A stretch of 64,000 nucleotides of DNA from Vibrio sp. D404a (lineage in GTDB: Bacteria > Pseudomonadota > Gammaproteobacteria > Enterobacterales > Vibrionaceae), in the NCBI RefSeq assembly GCF_030248535.1, contig NZ_JAHGAJ010000003.1, positions 62,001-126,000 of the forward strand. Reading direction: 5' to 3'. The notes beneath the pieces are model-generated. The model searched no databases, was not told the origin of the DNA, and saw only the letters and a program-made list of their open reading frames with translations. Shown piece by piece: positions 9,496-17,139 of the stretch (position 1 is its first letter; each line of letters opens with the position of its first letter). Made by a program: the position numbers and the translations under genes.

Positions 9496-10062
9496 ATGTC
9501 GAATACTAAACAGAAAATTGTTGATATTGCCTCTGAGCTTTTACAGAAGCGCGTTTTTAGTGCGTTTAGCTATCAAGACATTTCCTCAGAACTTGGTATG
9601 TCAAAAGCGGCTATTCACAACCATTACCGCACTAAAGAACTGCTGGGTAATGCGGTTTTGGATGATTATCTCGATAAAACGTTGGCGGTTCACGCCATGG
9701 TTGAAAGCACAAAACGCCCAGCTTGGGAGCAGCTTGAGCACTACATTCGCCTTATTCGTGAAGTCACTCTAGAGGAAGGTAAAGGCTGCTTGGCTGTGAC
9801 GTTACAGGTTGAGCACAATGTGATTCCTGAAAGTATGCAAAAGCAGATTAAAGAAGTATTTGCGCAAGATGTCGCCTTTCTGACCAATGTATTAGCAAAG
9901 GGGTTAGAAGAAGGTTCAATGACTTTTAGAGGTGAACCGAAAGCTCAAGCTTTGGTTATTGTCAACTTGCTACAAATCGCGACGATGAGCGCGCGAATGA
10001 ATGGTGAAGCTGCGTTTGATGCGTTAATGGAGCAAATCAAACTCAATTTGATCAAACAATAA
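9496..10062 (+). CDS. TetR-family regulator of a three-promoter regulon
   Basis: A 188-residue protein. The N-terminal helix-turn-helix is clear (AFSYQDISSELGMSKAAIHNHYRTKELLGNAV, residues ~23-54) and the C-domain has the look of the AcrR/YcdC group with GKGCLAVTLQ. Palindromes CTTACnnACTnGTAAG lie before this gene, before the divergent DUF5131 gene and before the NTF2-like gene at 10155. This predicts that it represses itself and both neighbours. The inducer is unknown. Confidence 0.9.
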   Translation: MSNTKQKIVDIASELLQKRVFSAFSYQDISSELGMSKAAIHNHYRTKELLGNAVLDDYLDKTLAVHAMVESTKRPAWEQLEHYIRLIREVTLEEGKGCLAVTLQVEHNVIPESMQKQIKEVFAQDVAFLTNVLAKGLEEGSMTFRGEPKAQALVIVNLLQIATMSARMNGEAAFDALMEQIKLNLIKQ

Positions 10063-10114
10063 ACCAGTACTAATTTTAAACCTACTTGATGTGGGTTTTA
10101 TTTTAAATTTTCTA

Positions 10115-10130
10115 CTTACTTACTAGTAAG
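10115..10130 (+). promoter_or_regulatory. TetR-type operator, site 3 (NTF2-like gene promoter)
   Basis: CTTACTTACTAGTAAG has perfect 6-bp arms around TACT, the same spacer as site 2. It lies 25 bp upstream of the ATG at 10155. Confidence 0.7.
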
Positions 10131-10154
10131 TAATCAAAGCAAAGAGAAATACAT

Positions 10155-10544
10155 ATGAACAGCATTGAAACCTTAATGGAACTGGAAAGAGAGTCTTATT
10201 ACAAGGCAATGTCTAAAGACTTTGTTTGGCTAAGAGAGCTACATGCAAAAAATGCGTTGATGTTTAACCCCGGCAGTGCAGCAGAGAGGGCAGATGACAT
10301 TTTTGCCAAACGAATAGCTGAAACGGGTGGTAAACCACAGGCCCCAAGCGATGCGTTCCCACGCTTTTTCTGGGAACCAACCGAGGCATTCGTGAGTGCT
10401 TCAGATGACATGGGTTGGGTACATGGTGTCATCACCATCACTCATGAAAACGACAATGTTGAATATGGAAAGTATGTCAGCGTCTGGGTAAAAGAAGACG
10501 GAAAATGGAAAGTTGTTGCTGAAATTAGAAACATGAACCAATAA
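10155..10544 (+). CDS. SnoaL/DUF4440-like NTF2-fold protein
   Basis: A 129-residue protein without a signal peptide. The pattern of an N-terminal helix, WVHGVITITHEN and a C-terminal KYVSVWVKEDGKWKVVAEIRN is typical of NTF2-fold DUF4440/SnoaL-like proteins. Such small cone-shaped folds bind or isomerise small hydrophobic molecules, but no catalytic residues can be assigned here. It is preceded by operator site 3 and followed 45 bp later by an exported relative, so the two are probably cotranscribed. Confidence 0.75.
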   Translation: MNSIETLMELERESYYKAMSKDFVWLRELHAKNALMFNPGSAAERADDIFAKRIAETGGKPQAPSDAFPRFFWEPTEAFVSASDDMGWVHGVITITHENDNVEYGKYVSVWVKEDGKWKVVAEIRNMNQ

Positions 10545-10589
10545 GTCGCATTAACATTTAAAGTAAAGATAATCAGGAACATATAAATC

Positions 10590-11126
10590 ATGAAAGCATT
10601 AAAAACACTATTCACATCAGTAGCTCTTGTATCTGCTTTTATTGCACCATCAGCATTAGCAAATGACATAGAAAAGCAATGGTTAGATGGAATGACAGAC
10701 GAACACTGTGTGGTGACTGGTGTAGAGAAAATCCGAACCCCTCGCTACGAGGATACCGCGGAAACTCGTGAAATCATGGCGTTGGAGCGCAAACTGTGTC
10801 AACAGCTAATGACAGGAGTATACGACGAGCTAGGAGAATCACTGCACGAGCACGGTATCATATTGCTAGAAGAAGGAGGGATTCTGCAAGGTCGTGATCA
10901 GCAAGTCGCGATGTTCAAACAATTTATTGGCGAAATGGGTGTTTATCTATCTTACGAGCCAGCGGAAGCACACGTTAGCAAAGACGGTACAATGGCGTGG
11001 GCTATCGGTCTTGTGAAATTTCAGATGCCGGGTCAAAAATTAGAAATCCAAAAGTACACTTCTATCTGGGAAAAAGAAGATGGTGAATGGTTAAACGTAG
11101 TCGAGATGCGTAATAAGAACTACTGA
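10590..11126 (+). CDS. Exported NTF2-fold (DUF4440-like) protein
   Basis: A 178-residue protein with a signal peptide (MKALKTLFTSVALVSAFIAP, cleavage near ALA-ND). The mature part ends in the same YTSIWEKEDGEWLNVVEMRN pattern as the gene before it, so the pair are cytoplasmic and periplasmic members of one fold. Two Cys residues in the mature N-terminal region and one later (C near positions 37 and 71) could form a disulfide. It is likely in one operon with 10155-10544 under the TetR at 9496. Confidence 0.72.
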   Translation: MKALKTLFTSVALVSAFIAPSALANDIEKQWLDGMTDEHCVVTGVEKIRTPRYEDTAETREIMALERKLCQQLMTGVYDELGESLHEHGIILLEEGGILQGRDQQVAMFKQFIGEMGVYLSYEPAEAHVSKDGTMAWAIGLVKFQMPGQKLEIQKYTSIWEKEDGEWLNVVEMRNKNY

Positions 11127-11155
11127 TTTTAATTTTTAAATTGAAGCCAATAATA

Positions 11156-11182
11156 AGGCAAGGTATGCCATCTGTCTTGCCT
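11156..11182 (+). terminator. Probable terminator after the NTF2-like operon
   Basis: AGGCAAG and CTTGCCT form a perfect 7-bp stem with a 13-nt loop, followed by CTTGATTTCTC. The T-tract is imperfect. Confidence 0.5.
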
Positions 11183-11215
11183 CTTGATTTCTCTACCATT
11201 GGCTAGCTCAGAACT

Positions 11216-11285
11216 GCCCCATTTAGCGTTACAAATCCATTACGCAACCTGCGTAATGAACTTACTTTTGCCCCATTCCGCGTTA
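11216..11285. repeat. Direct repeat pair flanking a perfect hairpin
   Basis: GCCCCATTTAGCGTTA (11216-11231) recurs as GCCCCATTCCGCGTTA (11270-11285), 14 of 16 identical, 54 bp apart. Between them CATTACGCA-ACC-TGCGTAATG (11238-11258) is a perfect 9-bp hairpin. A short frame begins at ATG 11312 and stops after 10 codons. This may be the edge of a lost insertion sequence, or a regulatory structure. Confidence 0.45.
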
Positions 11286-11340
11286 TCTACAATACATAAA
11301 GGGGCTTCATCATGAGAAGTTCACATTATTCATCTAGAAC

Positions 11341-12180
11341 CTAGAATAAGTCAGCGAGCTTATTTTTAACGACTGGAGTAATGTTAAAACCAATCATAAA
11401 GTCAGGGCGGACTTTCTCATCTTTTTCAACATAGTAGTTTGCTTCAATAGCAAACTTCCAAGGCCGACCTGCGAGCACCGTTGTTTTTGATACCATAAAG
11501 TTAAGTGGTATTTCTACTTGGTCTGTATTCCAGTCGTAGCTCATTTGAGGTGCAGAGCCAGCAGTCCATCCACCACCAAGAATTTCAACATAAATTAGTT
11601 GAACACCAGTGCGGTTGATGTCTGATGTACTCCCATCATTTGCAAACCCCCATTGATGAGTGTTAAGCGCTCCAAAAATACGCTCCTTGCTTAACTTACC
11701 TAAGAAAAGCTCTGGGCCAGCTGCAAACTGGTCTCCGGTTAATGAACTTGAGCCAGTTGGAAGAGTAGCAAACACACCTGTAGCAAGCAGATTGGTAGGA
11801 TCGCCTCCAAGGCTTGTTGCATAAGCAAGGTCGAAAGAGATATCAGATACACCCGATGAATCAATCTTTGAACCTGAATAACCCTCAGTAAAATTGTTGT
11901 TTATGTAGCTAATTGCGGGGCGAAAGATAACCTTGTCACCGTTATCTAAAGGAAACGGTAGAGCAGGTTGAAAGGTAGTGCTGAACGAACTACCACCATT
12001 CTCGTACCCACTGTAATGTTGGATTTTAAGATTGAGGCTGGCGTAGGCCGTGTTGGGGTTCGCAAGTTCCTTTGCTGCCTTTTCAGCAACCGATTGATTG
12101 CTCGTCCCTTCATTGGCCATGACTTGTACTGAAACCAGTGCTGCGGTAAGCAGTGTAGTAGCCAGAATTTGCTTGATCAT
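11341..12180 (-). CDS. Outer-membrane beta-barrel protein (phenol-degradation MetA-like family)
   Basis: A 279-residue protein with a signal peptide (MIKQILATTLLTAALVSVQV, cleavage near VMA-NE). The remainder alternates in the manner of an outer-membrane barrel and resembles the 'MetA-pathway of phenol degradation' family of putative transport porins (QPALPFPLDNGDKVIFRPAISY, GFANDGSTSDINRTGVQ). It does not end in the usual aromatic residue but in ADLF. The promoter has a degenerate 15-bp AraC-type site 61 bp before the start, and the gene lies just downstream of the porin at 12360 on the same strand, separated by a hairpin. Confidence 0.7.
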   Translation of the reverse strand: MIKQILATTLLTAALVSVQVMANEGTSNQSVAEKAAKELANPNTAYASLNLKIQHYSGYENGGSSFSTTFQPALPFPLDNGDKVIFRPAISYINNNFTEGYSGSKIDSSGVSDISFDLAYATSLGGDPTNLLATGVFATLPTGSSSLTGDQFAAGPELFLGKLSKERIFGALNTHQWGFANDGSTSDINRTGVQLIYVEILGGGWTAGSAPQMSYDWNTDQVEIPLNFMVSKTTVLAGRPWKFAIEANYYVEKDEKVRPDFMIGFNITPVVKNKLADLF

Positions 12181-12240
12181 TTCTTGCCCTTTAAAACAAA
12201 GTTAGGAGTGGGCGATATTAATTTGAATTAGGAAAGAAAA

Positions 12241-12255
12241 TGTACAAATTACGAA
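12241..12255 (-). promoter_or_regulatory. Putative AraC-family operator, copy 2 (degenerate)
   Basis: TGTACAAATTACGAA matches TGTACATTTTGCGAA at 12 of 15 positions. It lies 61 bp before the start at 12180, in the same orientation and at the same distance as the copies at 1167 and 13718. Confidence 0.5.
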
Positions 12256-12306
12256 ATGAGTAGAATTAATAGGGTTCTTCATTATTGTTGAGTGTGAATT
12301 AACCGA

Positions 12307-12334
12307 GGTGAGCTAGGTTTACATCTAGCTCACC
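12307..12334. terminator. Strong hairpin between porin and outer-membrane protein genes
   Basis: GGTGAGCTAG and CTAGCTCACC form a perfect 10-bp stem with an 8-nt loop. A T-run (CTGATTTTTG) follows on the plus strand, while on the minus strand, where the porin gene ends at 12360, the following sequence is less T-rich. Its position suggests termination of the porin transcript. Confidence 0.55.
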
Positions 12335-12359
12335 CTGATTTTTGACGATTAAGATTGTG

Positions 12360-13658
12360 TTAGTACACGAACCTCGCACGCACGCCAAAGATAGTTTCTG
12401 AACCGTCTGAATTCGCAGAAAGCAGTGGGTTATCAATATATTGAATACTTGGGGTAATCGCTAGGTTTTGCGAAAACTGGAAGCGATAAAAAATCTCAGT
12501 AGATATTTGCGATTCACCAGCAAGCCCATCGCCCAAATCTCTATCATTTGAGAAACGCCCCCAGTGCCCACCTATACCGATGAGATCAGAGCTGGACATA
12601 AATTTATACATCATGCCCGCTGCAAACGTATTGTTGAAGAAGGTGTGATCGCCTTCCGAGAAACCTGCTTTCACAAACGGCATAAATTGTTGGTTGAACG
12701 TCCAGTTGAAGGCTGCTGACATTCCCCAAACCTCTTCTTGCCCACGAAAGTTATCACTAATTCGTTCGTCTCGCTCATCGGCATGCCATGCAGCAATATG
12801 GAAGTTTTTGTAGTAGCGGTCGTCTTTGGATGGAGACCATCCAAGATGCGTCCATTTGAAAAATTCCGCTCCGCCAGTGAACCATTCATTGCCATCACCA
12901 CCGAAACCATTAGCATCATTGATTCCCCCTTGTACATACCAAGAGTCGTTAAACCAATGCCCCGCAGCGACACCCCATGAGGTATCTGGTAGATTGACTG
13001 ATGTTTCTAGCAATATACTCATATTACTGAACGAGGTTTGCGGACTGACATACCCTTGCACGTTCATGTAATCGTTCGGGTCGTAGGAACCTATGACGTA
13101 TCCGGAGTCTTCGGAAAATTTGTGGTTCCAAGCCAAAGTCAGTATTTTGAAATTCCCATCAAAATCACCAAATTGACTGGCTGTAATCCCATATTGACCA
13201 AAATTCCCGAAATTACCCGGTGCATCATAGTCACCGTAAGAATGACGATTATCTGCAATCAATGAGACGAAGCCAGGAGTTGCGGTATCTTTACCTAATA
13301 CAGTCCAAGTACTCGTTAGTCGGAAGTTGCCAGATAAATAGCTCTCATCACCATTGGTTTGGTACATGGTGGAATAGTGGCCACCAAACTTTAAGCCGTA
13401 CTGGTTATCCAATTCTTGTTTAAACGAATTCCAGTTTGTAAACAAGCCATCAAATGCAGGAAAGCGAAATGCCGCTTCCTTCACTCTATCATTTTCTTCC
13501 AGTTGGCCTTTTGGGCTGTCAGGGCCAGAAAACTCTGGCTTACGGTCGTAGCCAGACTTATGAGTTTTTTCTGCGCCTTCCTCTGCCGCATACAGACTAA
13601 CTGAGGTTAGGTTACTTCCTACTAGCAGAACGAGTAAAAGTGGTGATAACTTAGGCAT
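12360..13658 (-). CDS. OprB-type outer-membrane porin
   Basis: A 432-residue protein with a signal peptide (MPKLSPLLLVLLVGSNLTSV, cleavage near YAA-EE). It has the barrel pattern of carbohydrate-selective OprB porins and ends in FGVRARFVY. Start ATG 13658 is preferred over the in-frame ATG at 13724 because the signal peptide begins there, GAGAG lies upstream, and the longer version would run into the operator at 13718. It is paralogous to the porin at 3865 and shares the ITPSIQYIDNP...FGVRARF ending. The strong AraC-type site 60 bp upstream places it in the regulon of the exported hydrolases. Confidence 0.87.
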   Translation of the reverse strand: MPKLSPLLLVLLVGSNLTSVSLYAAEEGAEKTHKSGYDRKPEFSGPDSPKGQLEENDRVKEAAFRFPAFDGLFTNWNSFKQELDNQYGLKFGGHYSTMYQTNGDESYLSGNFRLTSTWTVLGKDTATPGFVSLIADNRHSYGDYDAPGNFGNFGQYGITASQFGDFDGNFKILTLAWNHKFSEDSGYVIGSYDPNDYMNVQGYVSPQTSFSNMSILLETSVNLPDTSWGVAAGHWFNDSWYVQGGINDANGFGGDGNEWFTGGAEFFKWTHLGWSPSKDDRYYKNFHIAAWHADERDERISDNFRGQEEVWGMSAAFNWTFNQQFMPFVKAGFSEGDHTFFNNTFAAGMMYKFMSSSDLIGIGGHWGRFSNDRDLGDGLAGESQISTEIFYRFQFSQNLAITPSIQYIDNPLLSANSDGSETIFGVRARFVY

Positions 13659-13717
13659 TAATACACTCTCAATGTTTAAAGTATGGACAGATTGTAATGA
13701 AAGATTCGAGCGAGAAG

Positions 13718-13732
13718 TGTACATATTGCGAA
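13718..13732 (-). promoter_or_regulatory. Putative AraC-family operator, copy 3
   Basis: TGTACATATTGCGAA differs from the consensus TGTACATTTTGCGAA at one position. It lies 60 bp before the porin start at 13658. Confidence 0.65.
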
Positions 13733-13787
13733 GCTAAGGTAAGGGGTTGCGTCGCAATACGTATCAGAGTGGGAAAGTTAGGTAGAA

Positions 13788-14180
13788 TTAATTCAAAGAC
13801 TTTGCAACTTTAAGCATCTCTTTTACTTTATTTGAAGGCAGAATCTCTCTGACTTTAATGTCGGTCAATCCACCAGTAGAGAGTCGTTGATAGACTAGAG
13901 CGGCAGCAATAGAGCTATCTGGCAGAGCAACAATAGCTAGATTTTGTGCTGTTCCTACCTCCAAGTAGTAATCAACTAGTATTGCTCCTGGTATGCTCTT
14001 AATAGATTTGCGCGCTCCTGCTGTTGGATCTGCAGGATTTTCTATTAATAATTTAGCGACTTCAGGGGTCAACTTTCCCTGTACCACGAAGTATTTCAAT
14101 TCATTTTCTTGGCTAAATGCACCAAAAGAAAGTGCATTTAGCAATAGAGGGAGGAGTACTGCTCTGAGCAATAGTTTCAT
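13788..14180 (-). CDS. Small exported GYD-domain-like protein
   Basis: A 130-residue protein with a signal peptide (MKLLLRAVLLPLLLNALSFG, cleavage near AFS-QE). The mature part has the order of a GYD-domain ferredoxin-like fold: YFVVQGKLTPEVAKLLIENP, then ILVDYYLEVGTAQNLAIVALPD, then AAALVYQRLSTGGL and the strand DIKVREILP. GYD proteins are usually cytoplasmic and of unknown function, so an exported one is unusual. The minus-strand promoter faces the AraC gene at 14321, and the operator at 14286 is 105 bp from its start in the same orientation as in the amidohydrolase promoter. Confidence 0.65.
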   Translation of the reverse strand: MKLLLRAVLLPLLLNALSFGAFSQENELKYFVVQGKLTPEVAKLLIENPADPTAGARKSIKSIPGAILVDYYLEVGTAQNLAIVALPDSSIAAALVYQRLSTGGLTDIKVREILPSNKVKEMLKVAKSLN

Positions 14181-14285
14181 AAGAAAATTCCCTATCAGTA
14201 ATTTTTTATAAACTTGAGTTTTTGAATTATATTTAGATATAAATACAATCTTCTAAGCATTCTGGAGGAGTTCTTGATGGTCTTG

Positions 14286-14300
14286 TGTACATTTTGCGAA
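14286..14300 (-). promoter_or_regulatory. Putative AraC-family operator, copy 4
   Basis: TGTACATTTTGCGAA is identical to the reverse complement of the copy at 15342-15356. It lies 20 bp before the AraC start at 14321 and 105 bp before the GYD-like gene's start at 14180. It may activate the latter and autoregulate the former. Confidence 0.7.
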
Positions 14301-14320
14301 GAAAGTGGAAGGCAGTTGTA

Positions 14321-15325
14321 ATGGATTCTATTTCTCTAACACCCCGGGCGACCGCTTTGGCTTATTTGGGCAATTTAAACAAGAGTGGCTTAGTTCTAAC
14401 TGATATATATAAGCACGTGTGGATACCAGAATACTTTAAAGAGAGGGATAGTGAATATATCCCTGAATCCGTATTAGTGGATCTGTTAAATTACTTACAT
14501 ACAAGCTTAAATCCCAGTGATTTTTTGCTCTATTTGATGACCTCAGCCAATGATGCCGCTCTCAATCATCTACATATGCTTGAAAGCAAGAGTTGTAAGG
14601 TAGAGGACATTCTTTCAGACGTTTCACTATCTATGTCAAACGTACCTAACCAAGGTATCTTAAATTTTCGCTCCACCAATCTTGCTGAAAATAGCCAGTC
14701 AATCGATTTGCTCCTACCAAACTCAAAAGATAGCAATTGTGTCTGGCTTGAAATGAGTTTTTTCTTCCAGTTCATTCTATTAATACGTCACCTAATTAAA
14801 GGTGAGTGGTTGCCACAGCAGGTGAACCTTCAAGCGACAGATTTGCGTGATTTATCTGAGGTGCTTACATTTCAAAAAATAGATGTAAGGTATGGCCAAC
14901 CAACAAGCAGCTTTACTATTCAAAGCTCTGTATTAGAGCTAATCGTGCCCAAGGAAACCTTTGGGAAGAGTGAAAGGATAAAGAAGGGTGAGTCTTCTAC
15001 ACAGTCGGCATCCTTTGAAAGCACAACAAGGCTAGTGATAAAAAATTACGTCGCTCAACCCGAATTTTCACTAGATGCGTTTAGTGAAATCATTAATTAT
15101 TCACCGAGATTGATTCAAGTACAATTAAAGAAGGAAAGCACAAGCTTTAGAGAAATCTTGGAGCAAGAGCGGGTTGAGTTTGCAATCAAGAAGCTACAAA
15201 CAAGTCGATTTCAAATTTCCGATATCTCAGCTCAACTGGGGTATAGTCAACCATCTGCCTTTATACGTACTTTCAAGAGAGTGACAGGGCTGTCACCTAA
15301 ACAGTATCTAAAGGCACAAATTTAA
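14321..15325 (+). CDS. AraC-family regulator, probable master of the 15-bp-motif regulon
   Basis: A 334-residue protein. The N-terminal ~220 residues look like the arabinose-binding-type ligand domain, and the C-terminal ~100 carry two helix-turn-helix units (FSLDAFSEIINYSPRLIQVQL and FQISDISAQLGYSQPSAFI), ending RTFKRVTGLSPKQYLK. ATG 14321 with GGAAGGCAG upstream is preferred over the in-frame ATG-like start at 14285, which would place an operator inside the gene. Four of the five copies of the 15-bp motif are within 2.1 kb of it, so it is the best candidate for reading them; the paralogue at 1204 is the alternative. Confidence 0.88.
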   Translation: MDSISLTPRATALAYLGNLNKSGLVLTDIYKHVWIPEYFKERDSEYIPESVLVDLLNYLHTSLNPSDFLLYLMTSANDAALNHLHMLESKSCKVEDILSDVSLSMSNVPNQGILNFRSTNLAENSQSIDLLLPNSKDSNCVWLEMSFFFQFILLIRHLIKGEWLPQQVNLQATDLRDLSEVLTFQKIDVRYGQPTSSFTIQSSVLELIVPKETFGKSERIKKGESSTQSASFESTTRLVIKNYVAQPEFSLDAFSEIINYSPRLIQVQLKKESTSFREILEQERVEFAIKKLQTSRFQISDISAQLGYSQPSAFIRTFKRVTGLSPKQYLKAQI

Positions 15326-15341
15326 TCTCGTATTCTTGAAT

Positions 15342-15356
15342 TTCGCAAAATGTACA
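15342..15356 (+). promoter_or_regulatory. Putative AraC-family operator, copy 5
   Basis: TTCGCAAAATGTACA is the exact reverse complement of the copy at 14286. It lies 100 bp before the amidohydrolase start at 15457, in the same orientation relative to its gene as the other copies. Confidence 0.7.
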
Positions 15357-15456
15357 TTTCTACACTCTGAACTATTTATTATTCACTCATCGCTTATCAC
15401 ACGGTTCTGCTGAACCCTGAGTAAGTTTTCACTTTCAGAGAATGTAGGTAATAAAC

Positions 15457-16842
15457 ATGAAAAAGACAGTATTAGCATCATCACTTCTATTGGCAACTAT
15501 GGGCGCTCAAGCGGGTACTCTATTTACTAATGTCGATATCTTTAACGGTGTGGATAACAAACTGTACGAGAACCATTCTGTACTAGTTGAAGGTAACAAG
15601 ATCACTAAGATCTCTGAAGGTAACATAGACGCTGAAGGTCACACTGTGATTGACGGTGAAGGCAAGACACTGATGCCTGGCCTAGTTGATACCCACGTGC
15701 ACCTACGATTCAATGAAGCTAAGAAGATGGACGATTTCGGTATTGCACAGCCAACTGACCTTATGGCTTATCGCGCAGTCGATTCAGCTAATGAATTTCT
15801 AATGTCTGGTTTTACCACTGTCCGTGATATCGGTGGTAATGACAACTCTATGTTCATTGCTGAGCGTGAGGGTACAATCAAAGCACCACGTATCTTCCAC
15901 GTAGGTCGTTTAATTTCTCCAACAGCAGGCCATGCTGACTGGCGACCTGTTTCTGGTCTAGGGGACGAAGCTCTTGAGAAGCGAATGTATGACCGTAACA
16001 TCACCGCTATCGCTGATACACCAGATGAAATGCGTCGTGAAGTTCGTGTGAACATGGGTATGGGTGCTTCTGGTATCAAGATTATGACTTCTGGTGGTAT
16101 CTCGTCTGACATTGACCCTGTATTCTACGATGGTCACATGGATGAAGAAGTTAAAGCGGCAGTAGCAACGGCTAAGTCTTACAACTCATACGTAGCGACT
16201 CACGTTATCAACGACGAAGATGTGAAACGTTCAGCAGAGCTAGGTGTATTCTCTCTCGAGCACTGTAATGGTATGTCTTCTGATGAAGCGGCAAAAGCAG
16301 TAAAAGATGCTAATGCATTCTGTATTCCTGCTATGGCGGCGTTTGATCAGACCATCTTAGACCATCCTTACTATGGTAACCCTGAGAATGCAGCATACCA
16401 TAAGGTAGCGCCACTGATTAAGAACGCAGACAACTTTGGTGAGCTATTCAAGAAGCACAAGTTCCGTATCGCTTATGGTACTGACCTTGTAATGCAACGC
16501 CCAAGTGATCCTATTGCTCGAGCTCGTCGTGACGTACAGATTCACCAGATGGGTGAGATGTTCGGTAACTACGAAACTCTGGTATCGATGACTTCTAACG
16601 CGTATGACTTACTCTCTATGGATGGTAAGAACAAGAAGAACCCATACCCTATGGATAAGTTTGGTTCAATCCAAGTAGGTTACGCCGCTGATATCATCCT
16701 TGTTGATGGTAACCCACTAGAAGACTTGTCTGTAATTGGCGCGGTTCCTGCGGTTTCTGAAGAAAATGCTCGTATAACAGCTACGGTCAGCACCATGCCG
16801 TACATCATGAAAGATGGTAAAGAGATCCATAACACTCTGTAA
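15457..16842 (+). CDS. Exported metal-dependent amidohydrolase (Xaa-Pro dipeptidase/imidazolonepropionase-like)
   Basis: A 461-residue amidohydrolase-superfamily protein with a signal peptide (MKKTVLASSLLLATMGAQAG). Metal-site residues are all present: His80 and His82 in DTHVHLR, Lys208 in GASGIKIMTSGG (the likely carboxylated Lys), His249 in VATHV, His269 in LEHC and Asp343 in AYGTD. This subgroup includes enzymes acting on Xaa-Pro or N-acyl/N-methyl-carbamoyl amino acids, but the exact substrate cannot be read from sequence. AGGTAATAAAC precedes the ATG. The gene has its own promoter with an operator at 15342 and a strong terminator at 16868, so it is monocistronic. Confidence 0.88.
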   Translation: MKKTVLASSLLLATMGAQAGTLFTNVDIFNGVDNKLYENHSVLVEGNKITKISEGNIDAEGHTVIDGEGKTLMPGLVDTHVHLRFNEAKKMDDFGIAQPTDLMAYRAVDSANEFLMSGFTTVRDIGGNDNSMFIAEREGTIKAPRIFHVGRLISPTAGHADWRPVSGLGDEALEKRMYDRNITAIADTPDEMRREVRVNMGMGASGIKIMTSGGISSDIDPVFYDGHMDEEVKAAVATAKSYNSYVATHVINDEDVKRSAELGVFSLEHCNGMSSDEAAKAVKDANAFCIPAMAAFDQTILDHPYYGNPENAAYHKVAPLIKNADNFGELFKKHKFRIAYGTDLVMQRPSDPIARARRDVQIHQMGEMFGNYETLVSMTSNAYDLLSMDGKNKKNPYPMDKFGSIQVGYAADIILVDGNPLEDLSVIGAVPAVSEENARITATVSTMPYIMKDGKEIHNTL

Positions 16843-16867
16843 TTATTGCTAGTCATATCGTAGAAAG

Positions 16868-16900
16868 AGCCACTGATTAAGTCAGTGGCTTTTGCTTTTT
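16868..16900 (+). terminator. Rho-independent terminator of the amidohydrolase gene
   Basis: AGCCACTGA and TCAGTGGCT form a perfect 9-bp stem with loop TTAAG, followed by TTTGCTTTTT. Confidence 0.85.
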
Positions 16901-17139
16901 AGTGGGAAAATAAACCAAGCAGAGTTTGTTTTCTAGGAGAATACCGGGACCGGGAAATGCTCAGTCTTTACTAACTAATGGTTATGAATTAAGCGTTAGA
17001 TCAGAAGGCGGTATAACTCATTTTTGTCCAAAACCTTGTTAGAGATTGATCAAGGCTTATTGTTTTCCGAGGTTTGTAAATGGGCGAATTGTCTGCTCAT
17101 TTTTTATTGACTACCCAAATTTCTTAACGAGTTTGGTCG

